Assembly (NCBI GenBank): GCA_026724425.1
Contig: JAIUCV010000101.1
Span: 620,001-684,000 of the forward strand
Direction: 5' to 3'
From: Erythrophleum ivorense
Taxonomy: Eukaryota; Streptophyta; Magnoliopsida; Fabales; Fabaceae
Length of the DNA: 64,000 nucleotides
In this document: positions 42,741 to 54,288 of the stretch, one piece after another
Position numbering within the stretch: position 1 is the first letter of the stretch
Layout of the letters: each line of letters starts with the position of its first letter
Notes under the pieces: model-generated
Seen by the model: the letters and a program-made list of their open reading frames with translations, nothing else
Told to the model about the DNA's origin: nothing
The model's database searches: none
Program-made: the position numbers and the translations under genes

Positions 42741-44687
42741 TCAAGCAAGAGCGGTTTTGAAACTTCTTTGTGAACATCTACACCTCAGAATCACATAGGA
42801 AATGCACCTGTAGAGCAAGACAAAAGATAGCATGATCACAACATTTCTCCATTTGTTTGTCTCTCCATACCTTTCTTCTTTTAGTAGACCTTCCTCAGTC
42901 ATCAAGCATTTTCCAAAACCATACTCCAAACACTTGCTTGACTCGGAGAATTCGTTGATCAGAAATCCTTCAAATGGGTACTTGAACAAAGATATGTAAT
43001 GCATGAAAATCCAGTAACTAGGGATCTCGCGCTTCGATATGAAGTAGCCAGAGAACAGAAAGAAGGAACCCATCACACCAGATATCACTGAGTTTCCAAC
43101 AATGAAGTTAGGAACCAGTGCACTAAAGCACACAACCACTGAGTTTGCTGTGTAGAGGATCAACCAAATTAGGAGCAAAAACTGTAGAAATGCCATGAAA
43201 TTCGGGTTTAGTCCCGCCAGCCAGTACACTGGGACTGAGAATAGAATAGCTAGGATGAGAAGAAATGGCAAGTAAACAAGTCCATTAGCGACGGCATATG
43301 ATGAAACTCTGTAGCTTCCACTTGAGGTTTCCTTCATCAGAATCTCTCTTTCTTGCAGAAATATAGGGAGTGCCTCTATTGTTGAAGTTAGCAGGAAGGT
43401 CAATATGAATGCAAAGAGGCCGACTCTTTCTCGTGCACCTTCTAGATCGTCTTTCAGATTATGGAAAATCAGTCCTAGAACAATTCCTGAACCTAACATC
43501 TGAACCGTCCTGCACGCAAACAGCTCCTTGGTTCTGAAAATGTTCTTGGAGAACCTATGAGTGAGTATCATAGTTTCTCCTAGTCTCGAATTCGCGAAAC
43601 CTCTGGTGAATTCCGTCCCTATGTTCTTCATTGTTCCTACATCAGCAACCTTTGATTGTTGAAACAGCTGTTGTAGTGTGAACTTGCCACTTCTACTCTC
43701 CTCTTGACTATCTTCTGATCTCTTCTCTTGTGATGTTAGGACATGAGCTTCTACTCTTCTGCTTTCCCCTAGCGGTCGCTGCTGCTTAGTGATGGCTTCG
43801 ATTGATTCAATGGCGAATTCGACGATGTTTACATGTAAAGGAGGCTGCAAACCATGTGACCTTAAGTACACGTTGAGCTCATCAACCGAGCCTTGGTTCA
43901 AGGTCGAGCCATTAGCCAACAAAAGAACAGAGTTGAACAGTTTGACTATACGAAAACCAGGTTGGTGGATACTCAGAATTATGGTCCGGCCTCGTGTTTC
44001 AGCCATGAGCTTGAGCATGTCTACAATCTGCAGAGCTGAAGTACTATCAAGACCAGAGGTTGGCTCATCAAGAATCAGAACTTTAGGATCATGAATAACT
44101 TCAACTCCTATGGAGACACGGCGTCTCTCTCCACCTGATATCCCTCTGATGCTATCATCGCCGACACGAGCCGCAGCAACAGCTTCGAGCCCAAGCTCAC
44201 ACACCAATGACTTAACCCGTGATCTTAGTTCCTCTGCAGGGAGCTTTAAACGCAGCTTGGCACTAAACAAAAGGGTTTCCTCTACTGTAAGCAAAGGAAA
44301 CAGAGTGTCCTTCTGAGTGACATAACCAGAGATTTTCTTGAAATTGGCTCTATCAACCGGCTTCTGGTTAACTAAAACCGATCCGGTTTGAGGAATGAGT
44401 CTAGCAGCTAGAATTTCAAGTAAAGAAGACTTCCCTGCACCGCTTGGACCAACGATGGCGAGAATCTCCCATGGTTTGGCTCTGCAAGTCACTCCTTTTA
44501 GCACATGCTTGACTCTGTTGCAGGTTCCATGCTCAAGCTTCTCTGGCTCTTCTTCTGTCTTAACCGGCTGGTCAGCTTCCGGCACCGTCTTTCGTGTAAA
44601 GATTTTGAAAGGATTAACAGTAATCTTCTCTACAAAGATGTTGTAATCAATATCTGAAGCTTCGATCTCCCATCCTTCTTTCTCCAT
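42741..44687 (-). CDS. ABCG5: ABC transporter subfamily G, half-size (ABCG5)
   Basis: Single-exon gene of 648 residues. The nucleotide-binding domain comes first: Walker A GPSGAGKSS at 80-88, Q-loop Q125 in GYVTQKD, signature ISGGERRR at 183-190 and Walker B VLILDEP at 203-209, then SIHQPG. The C-terminal half has about six membrane spans (LVYLPFLLILAILFSVPVYW; GNSVISGVMGSFFLFSGYF) and a final basic tail. This order, ATP domain before membrane domain, defines ABCG/WBC half transporters, which dimerise and export lipids, cuticle precursors or hormones. From memory A. thaliana ABCG5 affects the seedling cuticle. The upstream region (44688-45100) has a G-box CACGTG at 45046. There is no truncation and all motifs are intact. 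Confidence 0.94.
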   Translation of the reverse strand: MEKEGWEIEASDIDYNIFVEKITVNPFKIFTRKTVPEADQPVKTEEEPEKLEHGTCNRVKHVLKGVTCRAKPWEILAIVGPSGAGKSSLLEILAARLIPQTGSVLVNQKPVDRANFKKISGYVTQKDTLFPLLTVEETLLFSAKLRLKLPAEELRSRVKSLVCELGLEAVAAARVGDDSIRGISGGERRRVSIGVEVIHDPKVLILDEPTSGLDSTSALQIVDMLKLMAETRGRTIILSIHQPGFRIVKLFNSVLLLANGSTLNQGSVDELNVYLRSHGLQPPLHVNIVEFAIESIEAITKQQRPLGESRRVEAHVLTSQEKRSEDSQEESRSGKFTLQQLFQQSKVADVGTMKNIGTEFTRGFANSRLGETMILTHRFSKNIFRTKELFACRTVQMLGSGIVLGLIFHNLKDDLEGARERVGLFAFILTFLLTSTIEALPIFLQEREILMKETSSGSYRVSSYAVANGLVYLPFLLILAILFSVPVYWLAGLNPNFMAFLQFLLLIWLILYTANSVVVCFSALVPNFIVGNSVISGVMGSFFLFSGYFISKREIPSYWIFMHYISLFKYPFEGFLINEFSESSKCLEYGFGKCLMTEEGLLKEERYGETNKWRNVVIMLSFVLLYRCISYVILRCRCSQRSFKTALA

Positions 44688-46580
44688 TGATGATGAAGCT
44701 ACGTTCTCTCTTTGTCTCTGTAACTCTGTTGTTCAAAGCTTGAGAAAAGGACGAGTAATAGTACAAAACCAAATTTTGGTCTTATGTAGTTTTTTCCTTC
44801 TTCTAATTGTGTTTATTATCATAATAAACTTTTGAGAAGTTATTGTATTGGTCATATTGGTTCACAAAGACTTAAGGAGACAGCTTGGTTTTCTGTAACT
44901 TCTATTGGAATTAAGTGAAGTTTTAAGTTTTGTTGGTTCACGGGACATTTGTTTTCTTATATCTTAGAGAGATATATAGAGAGAGAGAGGTTCACATGCA
45001 ATTGTTCTTCTCTCTTCGCTGTAACCCCCCCAAGAAATGAAGGGTCACGTGTTGCTTTATGCAAATTTTTTTTTTTTTGTTTTCCTCCTTTTTCATTTGT
45101 GTATTCTATTTATTTCTAACGTCGTCACCAGTCTCTGATATTTAAAGGAACAAAAATATCTTGAATAAATTGTCGTACATAGTTGATATATGAGTGATTG
45201 AGAGAAGAATACTACTATCTAATATGTATATTAGCTAGGGTCTACGGGAGTAATCAATACATTAATTTTTCCATACAATTGTAAATCATATTTTTGGGGT
45301 TAATTTCCCGAGCACCAACCAGACAAGAGACAACAACACGGAGACAACTTTTAGTCGGAAACCATTTCAATAAAGCCGATCAAAATATTCACTCTCCGAG
45401 CCACTAGAATACGACTTGATTCCTCAAACACATTTTACATAGTATTTTTTTCTATAAACATTTCACACATTTTCACTGCTACTAGTGAAAAAAGGGACAA
45501 AAATATGTGGGATGAAATTAACAGAAATAACAGATAGATCGTGCATAAAAATTCAGGCTAAGTCATTCACACATGTGACATGCCCACGCTAAAATATGTG
45601 CTCCGACCTTACGTTAGAGGTATCATATTTTTCTGTATGTTTGAATGTGAATATGTTAGATAAGAAACTTTATAAAAGTGGATAGCGTTTCGAGAAGCTA
45701 CATATTTTTTTTGGCCCTCTAATACATGGCAAAAAATAATTTGATACATAGTTAAACGTACTAAACCAACTGCCCGATGAGATGGAACATAGTTACAATA
45801 GTCATGGACTATGTTGTGGATTCTAAAATTGGTTGTGCTATACTTGAGGCTTCAATCAATATCAACTTTTATTGATCGTGATGAAAAAAATGAGAAGAAT
45901 ATCTAGAAGAGCTCCGTAATAGAATAAAGATCCACTGGTAATAATAAACTGCGGATGAAGAAAGTATGGATCAATTTCTCCATACAAAAGAAGAAGGTTT
46001 AGATCAACTAATCATAACGCGAATACATATTCACCTTTTTTACACACGCAATGATTTTTCTTTTTTAAACATCGTCCGTTACAGTCTTTAACACTGACGT
46101 TAGTTTACTTTTGTTTTTGTTTTTTTTTTAAACTCGTCCGTTACAGTCTTTAAGTCTTAACTCTGACGTTAGTGTAATAGTATAGTTTAATTATATATAT
46201 TTTTATTAATTCAGTAGTGTTTAATTAGATAGAAAATCAAATACTGTAGTTGTTTATATTAAAATACATTTTACAAATATTTTTTCTTTTATAAAAATGA
46301 GAGTGCCTAGTGGTCCAATAGGGAGGGAGAGAGTCAAACGCTTCTTTCATGTACAATTGAGGTCAATAAAAGTTATTTTTAGTCGAATTTATAATTACCA
46401 TGGATAATAAATTTTAGTCAAATCTCATATTAAATTTTAGTCAAACAAATATGGAATAATATCTTTGTCAACATAATTGAGACTTTACTCAACAAAAAGT
46501 CATATAAATAGAGCTTTTCATAGAGATCTATACAAATATAAAAGTCTATATTTCTCGAATTAATAGTAAAACAAAATATA
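44688..46580. other. Intergenic region: ABCG5 promoter and DEFL2 promoter
   Basis: AT-rich. Contains the ABCG5 5' flank (G-box at 45046-45051, GA run at 44979-44990). A 62-bp tandem duplication carries cgtccgttacagtctttaa at 46073 and 46135. The DEFL2 promoter follows, with TATA box tataaata at 46503. No gene recognised between 45100 and 46300. Confidence 0.55.
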
Positions 46581-46938
46581 ATGGCTATCACAAAAACATA
46601 TATTCCTTTATTCCTAATTTTCCTTGTAGTAATATTGACATTTTCGTCTTCTAGCTACATAACTTTGGCCAGGCCAGGTAATTTGTTATTGTTCAACTAT
46701 CTTTGATCTTTCTAAAAGAAATGGTTTAAACCAATTATGTGTATACATATTAACTTGTGTTATATATATATATGCAGCGACCAAGCAAGGGTTGGTTGAT
46801 GAGACTTGCATTGGGCTATGTGAGGAACAATACGGAAATAGGGATTGTGACGAAAGATGTATAACTCAGCAATATGATGGAGGACAGTGTGAAAAAGAAG
46901 GTGAAGCAACACCACAATGTTGTTGCTTCAAATTTTAG
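46581..46938 (+). CDS. Defensin-like (DEFL) cysteine-rich secreted peptide 2
   Basis: Two short exons, 46581-46677 and 46778-46938, encode 85 residues, the same length and intron phase as DEFL1. Residues 1-29 are a signal peptide (LFLIFLVVILTFSSSS). The mature part has eight cysteines in the pattern C-X3-C-X8-C-X3-C-X9-C-X9-C-C-C and ends CCCFKF. Its negatively charged face (DETC, EEQYGNRDCDERC) contrasts with the more basic and aromatic DEFL1, so the pair may have diverged in target. The promoter is related to that of DEFL1, including the TATA box and a ttcata(t)agatct block. The gene is easily missed because neither exon makes a long open frame. Confidence 0.85.
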
Positions 46939-47650
46939 AATTCGATACTCCAAGTAATTGGCAACTTGCGAATTACGGTTTTCTTTTATCACATTTTAAA
47001 AGTTGAACTTTGTAGGATTTGTTGCTCTTCCACTTCTAGATAATGAATCCAATGAAATCAAATTAATATTATCATACTAGCATTTTTAAAGCTAATTATA
47101 CTTGTCTCGACGTCCGTTTTCTATAACTTAGTTACTATTTTTAAAAAGTTTTACATACATATACTTGAAAATATAGTGAAAGAGGACCGGACTAACCAAG
47201 GCTACAAGAAGCATCCCAACCTCTATCAACAGAGCAAAAATGTTGCAAACGTTCAACACAGAGTGTACACTTCAACATAAATGGTGTTTTTTTTTCCATA
47301 CAATTTTTGGCATAAGTATTGTGAATCTAAAGAAGAATATAATCTAACACATATTTAAATAAATTTAAAAATTAAATGTAATAATTATTTTATTTCGAGA
47401 AATTAAAAAAAAAAACGGTTAGCTAATCACCTGAAAAAAATTGTGATTGATTTCTAATAAAAGAAAAGAAGACCAAAAATAGAGATGGTAAATGATGATG
47501 TTTGACTCGTTGAGCAGAGAGGATGATACGGAACACCACCAACTTTAAATCCATTTCCTTTCTCACATATGCGTTATGTATGTATTCCTGCAAATTCAAC
47601 AGGAACAAACCTTTTCAAACAATTCAAGTTTTTGATAGGAGTTACACAAA
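46939..47650. other. Intergenic region between DEFL2 and CHX15
   Basis: AT-rich, with no gene or repeat recognised. Contains the DEFL2 3' end and the CHX15 promoter. Confidence 0.5.
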
Positions 47651-50207
47651 ATGGGTGATGAACACACTAATGACACTTCGATAATATGTTACGCGCCAAG
47701 CATGATCACCACCAATGGTGTTTGGCAAGGCGACAATCCTCTCGATTTCTCTTTGCCTCTCTTTGTTCTTCAGCTTACCTTGGTCGTTCTTGTCACTCGT
47801 TTTTTCGTCTTTGTACTCAAGCCCTTTCGCCAACCTCGTGTTATCTCCGAGATCCTTGTACGTAAACCAAAAAGAATATTTTGTTTCCTTTTTATAATAC
47901 AATATATTAGTATATTCAAGAATGTTATCCTAAAGTTTATCATTGATATTAATTTTACAGGGAGGAATCGTGCTAGGGCCATCGGTGCTTGGTCGCTATT
48001 CAAAATTTTCAAACACAGTGTTCCCTCAGAGAAGTGTGATGGTACTAGAAACAATGGCTAATGTTGGTTTACTTTACTTCCTTTTCTTGGTGGGTGTAGA
48101 GATGGACATTATGGTTGTACGCAAGACAGGGAAGCGAGCACTAACAATAGCTATTGGTGGTATGGTCTTACCATTCCTTATTGGAGCTGCTTTCTCTTTC
48201 TCTATGCATAGATCAGATGACCATTTAGGACAAGGCACATACATACTCTTCCTCGGTGTAGCTCTCTCTGTTACCGCATTCCCGGTTCTTGCTAGGATTC
48301 TTGCTGAGCTCAAGCTCATACATACAGAGATTGGTCGGATATCTATGTCAGCAGCCTTGGTCAACGACATGTTTGCTTGGATTCTCTTGGCCTTAGCCAT
48401 TGCATTGGCCGAGAGTGAGAAAACTTCATTTGCTTCCCTTTGGGTCATGATCTCTAGTGCAGCTTTCATCGCCACTTGTGTCTTTGTCCTGAGACCAGGC
48501 ATTTCTTGGATCATAAGGAAGACCCCTGAGGGAGAGAATTTTAGTGAGTTCTACATATGTCTCATCTTGACAGGAGTCATGATCTCGGGTTTCATTACCG
48601 ATGCAATCGGAACACATTCCGTCTTTGGAGCTTTTGTGTTTGGTCTTGTGATTCCAAATGGACCTCTTGGTCTTACCCTCATTGAGAAGCTTGAAGATTT
48701 TGTCTCTGGACTTCTCCTACCTCTCTTCTTTGCCATAAGTGGTCTAAAGACTAATATAGCTTCCATTCAAGGCCCTGCCACTTGGCTAACTTTGATGCTC
48801 ATTATCTTCCTCGCGTGTGCGGGTAAAGTCATCGGTACTGTCATTGTTGCGTTTTTCCATGGAATGCCACTTCGTGAAGGAATCACTCTTGGCCTGCTCT
48901 TAAACACTAAAGGTCTTGTTGAGATGATAGTCCTCAATGTTGGCAAAGATCAAAAGGTTTTAGACGATGAGACATTTGCTACAATGGTGCTTGTAGCCTT
49001 GGTTATGACTGGTGTCATTACACCTATCGTAACAGTCCTTTACAGACCAGTTAAGCGTTCTGTTTCTTACAAGAGACGGACGATCCAACAGACGAAGCCA
49101 GACAGCGAGCTTCGAGTCCTTGTTTGCGTCCACACACCGCGTAATGTTCCTACTATAATCAACCTTCTTGAAGCTTCACATCCCACCAAGAGATCTCCTA
49201 TATGTATCTACGTTCTCCATCTTGTTGAGCTCACGGGACGAGCATCCGCAATGCTGATCGTCCACAACACTCGAAAATCAGGACGACCGGCGATTAACAG
49301 AACACAAGCTCAGTCAGATCACATCATCAACGCCTTTGAGAACTATGAACAACATGCTGCTTTTGTTGCTGTTCAACCTTTAACAGCGATTTCTCCTTAT
49401 TCGACAATGCATGAAGATATTTGTAGCTTAGCAGAGGACAAACGTGTATCCTTAATAATCATACCATTTCACAAACAACAAACTGTGGATGGAGGAATGG
49501 AAGCAACCAATCCAGCTTACCGTTTAGTTAATCAAAACTTGCTCGAAAACTCTCCTTGCTCCGTTGGGATACTTGTAGACAGAGGACTCAATGGAGCCAC
49601 AAGATTGACCTCAAACACTATCTCTCTCCAAGTAGCTGTTCTGTTTTTCGGTGGACCAGATGATAGAGAAGCCCTAGCCTATGCTTGGAGAATGGCTGAA
49701 CATCCAGGCATCACTTTAACCGTGTTGCAGTTTATCCCTGATGAAGATGTGATAGAATCAACTTCAACAAGAGGAGCCAGTGAGAGTGAGCAAAAGATGG
49801 ACATGAAGAAGCAAAGACAGCTTGATGATGATTACATCAATGCCTTCAAGTTGGCAAATGCGGAGTACGAGTCAATTGTGTTTATAGAAAAAGTGGTTAG
49901 CAATGGAGAGGAGACAGTTGCAGCAGTGAGATCAATGGATAGTTCTCATGATTTGTTTATAGTTGGAAGAGGAGAAGCAATGTCGTCTCCTCTCACCGCG
50001 GGGTTAACTGATTGGAGTGAGTGTCCTGAGCTTGGTGCCATTGGAGACTTGCTTGCTTCGTCAGACTTTGCAGCTACTGTCTCGGTTCTTGTGGTTCAGC
50101 AGTATGGTGGATCATGGGCGCAAGAAGATGATATGGATTTGCCTGAGACTCCTGTAAACTCACATGAACAACCAAAGGCCACACATGTTTTAGAAAATCC
50201 ACGTTAG
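47651..50207 (+). CDS. CHX15: Cation/H+ exchanger (CPA2 family), CHX15 type
   Basis: Two exons, 47651-47857 and 47961-50207, encode 817 residues (about 821 recalled for A. thaliana At2g13620). Exon 2 joins at EIL-GGIVLGPSVLG. Residues 35-420 form the Na+/H+ exchanger membrane domain with 11-12 spans. Within it are LGVALSVTAFPVLARILAEL, SAALVNDMFAWILLALAIAL with the paired acidic site ND, GFITDAIGTHSVFGAFVFG, and LLLNTKGLVEMIVLNVGKDQ. The long cytosolic tail contains two USP-like regions, including SELRVLVCVHTPRNVPTIIN and DLFIVGRGE. CHX proteins are K+ or Na+/H+ exchangers of endomembranes or plasma membrane, often pollen-expressed. No disruption was seen. Confidence 0.94.
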
Positions 50208-51010
50208 TCAACAATGAGGGATTTTGTGTATCCTTGTTCATTTTCTAATTTTTTTTTTTTTGGTTTTTATGTTTCTAATCTTGAAAAAATGTATTTTAGC
50301 AATCTGTAAGTTGGCTGACACCCTGAATTTGGGTGTTTACCGAAGCTGATTAATTTTACAATCACTTTTTTTTTTAGATCTTTCCATGTAATTGTATGTC
50401 CAAGCGGCACTCAAAACTGTGTCGATTTTGTTAGAGTTTAGATGAGTTTATTGTGTCTTTCCATAAAATATGGCACAAGAACTGAATATAAATGTTTGGC
50501 AATAATAGATAAGTCATTGCATTGTACCATAGCGATGACCGGTTGACCTAATTATCTCCACTCAAAAAATTATGTAGCTTCTCTATATTGACTCGTTGAC
50601 GCAGTCTACACGAGCGCGAGACTGAAAAAACAAAATCAACAAGCCTAAAAGAATTCAGTATAAAGAGAAATCAAACTCATTTACCTTTTTTTTTTCTTAA
50701 AGAAAAATATTCACACTGTAAGAAAACAAATGGTTGAATATCATCTTTGTATGACAACACAACTATCTTTACTTCTCACTTCTATAATCTTTGTATTCAT
50801 TTCATGTTTGCTCTTTACATCTCTCCTTTTTTTAACCCCCCAGTTTTACACTTGACCTTTCCTTCTTGTTCCAAAAATCTCCACTTCAAATAGATTCGCC
50901 CCACACACACAACTAATGAAAGACAATGCCAAAACCTGGGGATTCATCTGTCCTCCGGCCTAGTTTACGGGATGCGGCTCGCTTGGGGATCTCAATCTTT
51001 GCTCCATCTT
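50208..51010. other. Intergenic region between CHX15 and MAP3K 3' ends
   Basis: AT-rich with several T runs. The two genes converge here. No gene recognised. Confidence 0.5.
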
Positions 51011-54000
51011 CTACACCAGTCTTGATCTCAAAGGTGAATTCGGCGTTTGAGCTCTGTAACTAGATGGTTCTATCGTTGTGTCTTTCTTGAACCTAAAAGG
51101 ACTTGCAGCAAACTCCGCTAGGTTGTAACCATTGTCGTGCACGGGAAATGAGTAAGACGGGTGAGGAGGTGACAGGAAACAACTTTTGTATGCAGGTCCA
51201 AGTTGGCGTAAAGGGCTTGAACATGGAGAAACTGGCAAAGATGTGATGGCTCTTACATTTTCTCTGCTGCAAAAAGTACGAAAGACCGGATTAATAGTTG
51301 AGACAAGCAAGAATCAAAATTGATCGAGGCACAAACCGTGTTTTTACCTCGGGCTCTTTATTGGATGAAAGACAGGATGTCTCCCTGAATAGAGTGGTTC
51401 CCTTGTAGGCTGCTCAAGAAGAAAGTAAAGTTTAGCTTGTTAGCAGGAACAGTCAAACTAATCACAGCTTGACATAGCTCGACATATGCATAATACACAT
51501 ACCAGTGTGCAACTTCCATCATAGGAACGTGTGGAGGCATCTTTCGTCGTGCTAGTATTAGCCACTCTTGTTGAGTGTACTCGCAGAAAAGGGTGTTCTA
51601 AAAGCTGAGCAGCTGTAGGACGTACTGTCGGGTTTCGTTGCAGACAAAGCCTTATAAAATTCTTTGCATCGTTTGAAAGGTGATCAGGTATTTCTGGAAT
51701 GTCTTTGCTGTTCCCGATTTTGAAAATCGCAGCGACCTGGTAAGAACAATGTCATGAGGCTCCTTGGAATATTTAGAATAATAAAAAGAAGAGTGCACAA
51801 AAAGATCATGTCAAGTTTTCAGTAGCATATACCCCTTCAAACTCGCTCCAAGGTGGCTTTGCTGTTGCCATTTCGAGAATAGTACAACCCAAACTCCACA
51901 CATCGACTGCAATAGTGTAGCCAAGTTTGTGCATCACAACCTGGGAAAACACGGAAGCATGATTCGATTTTCTATCAGCTGCAAGAACATAATGTGCCGT
52001 GCACCACTTGCAAGAGCTTCTCGAAAGTTAAAAAAGAAAAGAAAAGGGGAAATACCTCAGGTGCCATCCAATAAGGACTCCCTGTGAAAGAAAGCATTGT
52101 AGAAAAACTGGATACCTGTTGCAGAAAGAAATGGCTATTAGAGTTTCTGCAACCATAAAGAAATATGATATCTTCTGTCGCAGTGTCCCCTATTGATGGG
52201 GTTCTAAAGAACATTTATCCATATTCTGGTTAAGACATACGTAGATATACTTACATGTTTGGCCATCCCAAAGTCTGCTAACTTGATTTCACCATTCGGA
52301 TCCACTAATATATTTGCTCCTTTGATGTCCCTGTTGGATTAACATATATCTTTATTAAACTTCCAAGAAGAAACAAATGGAGTTCCATTTCAACCTTTAA
52401 AATGTAGTTTCAGATATCACATCCAAATTACCTATGCACTGTATTTCGTCCATGTAAATAGGCTAGCCCAGCGAGAATCTGCCGTGTGTAGTTTTGGATA
52501 ACAGGTTCAGTGAAAGGACCATACTCCGTGAGTAGTTTATAAATCGAGCCACCAGATACATACTCCAAGTACACAGACAAGGTTTCTTCACTCTACAAGC
52601 ATAACACATATCCAGACACAAGTCATGCTTCAGTATGGTTTCCATATAACAACATGACACTGCCAAAACTCAACTTTTTCTGAAGCTCACAGATATTAAC
52701 ACATACCAGTTCACTTCCATAATACTGAACAATATTCGGATGACAAAGCTGGCTCAGTACATTTATCTCCTGCAAATTAAATAATCTGGTTAGACGTGTG
52801 ACAAGCATTAGAGTTGGCAGGGATCAGGCATTGACATGTACAAAAGATGAAGCCAACTAGACAAACCTGATTTAGTTGCTTCAGACATTCTTTTGACGTT
52901 TTGTCGTCAGAGATGACCTTGACCTCTTTAATAGCACATATTTTTCCTTTCTCACTGTAAGATTAGCGAAATTTTTTTTTTTTTTTTATGATGGTACCAA
53001 CCAATTTAGAGAGGAAGATGCTACAAAGTTATAACGCCGTAACTGGGAGCTATCAAAATAGAAACTTGTGCGCTTGCTAGTGCCTTGATCTAGAATCCTA
53101 GATGGCAGGTGAAATCAGACATGAACCATCAGATATATCCACACGGCCCATAAACCGTCACAAGAGTCATGAAATCTACCCGAATTCGTCACATATAGCA
53201 TTTCCAGATTACTGGTTTAAGAGAGCTATTCAACAGAATATCAATATTAATGGCCTCTGGATCCAGGTGATGCAAATATACTTTCCAACTACAGATAAAG
53301 CTAGTGTCAAACGCCCTATCTATCAGAACATCGCACATTACGTTATCCAAACCAGCCTTGGTAGCTAACTCTTGTCACCTAATCCAAGTTATCAAATTTC
53401 TCCAACAGATTAAGTAGAAGAATTTCAGTATCACCTGTTAAACCCTTGATAGACTTGCCCAAAAGTGCCACTCCCTATAAATTTCCCTTTTTTCCACTTT
53501 GAAAACCCTGAAGGAGACGTCTCGGATCCTCCTCTAGTCCAGGACCCTTGCACAGAAGAAGGGCTTGTAGGAGAAGAACAAGGCGGTGCAACAGAGGGGC
53601 TTGTAGGAGAACCTGGCGGCAGAGGCAAAGGGTGATACTCAGAGGATCTTCCATCATCATTCCTCCCTGTCGAAGAATCTAAGCTCATGCCAGATAATCG
53701 GTGATGCAGTGGAGACGTGGGTCTAGTTGCTGCCCTTGGCGAAGCTGCGGCTGCGTTGGATTTCACATCACAATGTCCCCTGCTATATCTTTATGAGTTA
53801 GAATCATCACAAAAACACAATCCACCGATTATCACACAACAAACGTAACCTGGAACAATTCAGGAATCGCTGGAACTAAGAGTTTGTGGATCAGATGCAC
53901 AATTTCAATCAAAAAGAAGGAAAACGAACCTGGAACCATTGGGTTGACTCTGATCTTCAGCTGATCCAGACGAGCTAACGCTAGAAACAGAGGTCGATCC

Positions 54001-54288
54001 GGAAACCAATCCGTTTACGTGATCGCTAGGAACCGAAGTAGAGAGCGATGGACGAGGAAGAGGATGACATTTCTTCTCGTCGGAATCGAACCCGGAGAAA
54101 CCAGAAGCTCCGGCGAATTCACGACTGCAACGAGGAGTGAGGCGAGAAGGAGTGGGAGGATCACCGGAAGTTTTGTTATCTAAGGAGATTCTTCTGCTAC
54201 TCTTGTCGGCAACACAACGAGTTTGGCTATGAACAAGGTGAGTATCGTCTTTGTTCTTGCCGGATTTTCTCGCCCACCAAGTAGGCAT
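51011..54288 (-). CDS. MAPKKK3-like (MEKK-type) protein kinase
   Basis: Eleven exons: 53930-54288, 53435-53779, 52867-52954, 52707-52769, 52432-52592, 52255-52330, 52056-52115, 51833-51940, 51503-51736, 51348-51409 and 51011-51266. They encode 603 residues. A Ser/Pro-rich regulatory region (1-215, with REFAGASGFSGFDSD and SGSTSVSSVSSSGSAEDQSQ) precedes the kinase domain (about 216-473). Kinase motifs are complete: glycine loop IGSGTFGQVY, catalytic Lys in CAIKEVKV, VHRDIKGANI, DFG in LADFGMAKH, and SPYWMAPE. The tail (RENVRAITSLPVSPCSSP; FAASPFRFKKD) matches A. thaliana MAPKKK3 (At1g53570) closely. MEKK-type kinases phosphorylate MAPKKs in immune and developmental cascades. The start is the ATG at 54288; the codon before it is GTG. 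The N-terminal region differs enough from MAPKKK3 to suggest a paralogue. Confidence 0.92.
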
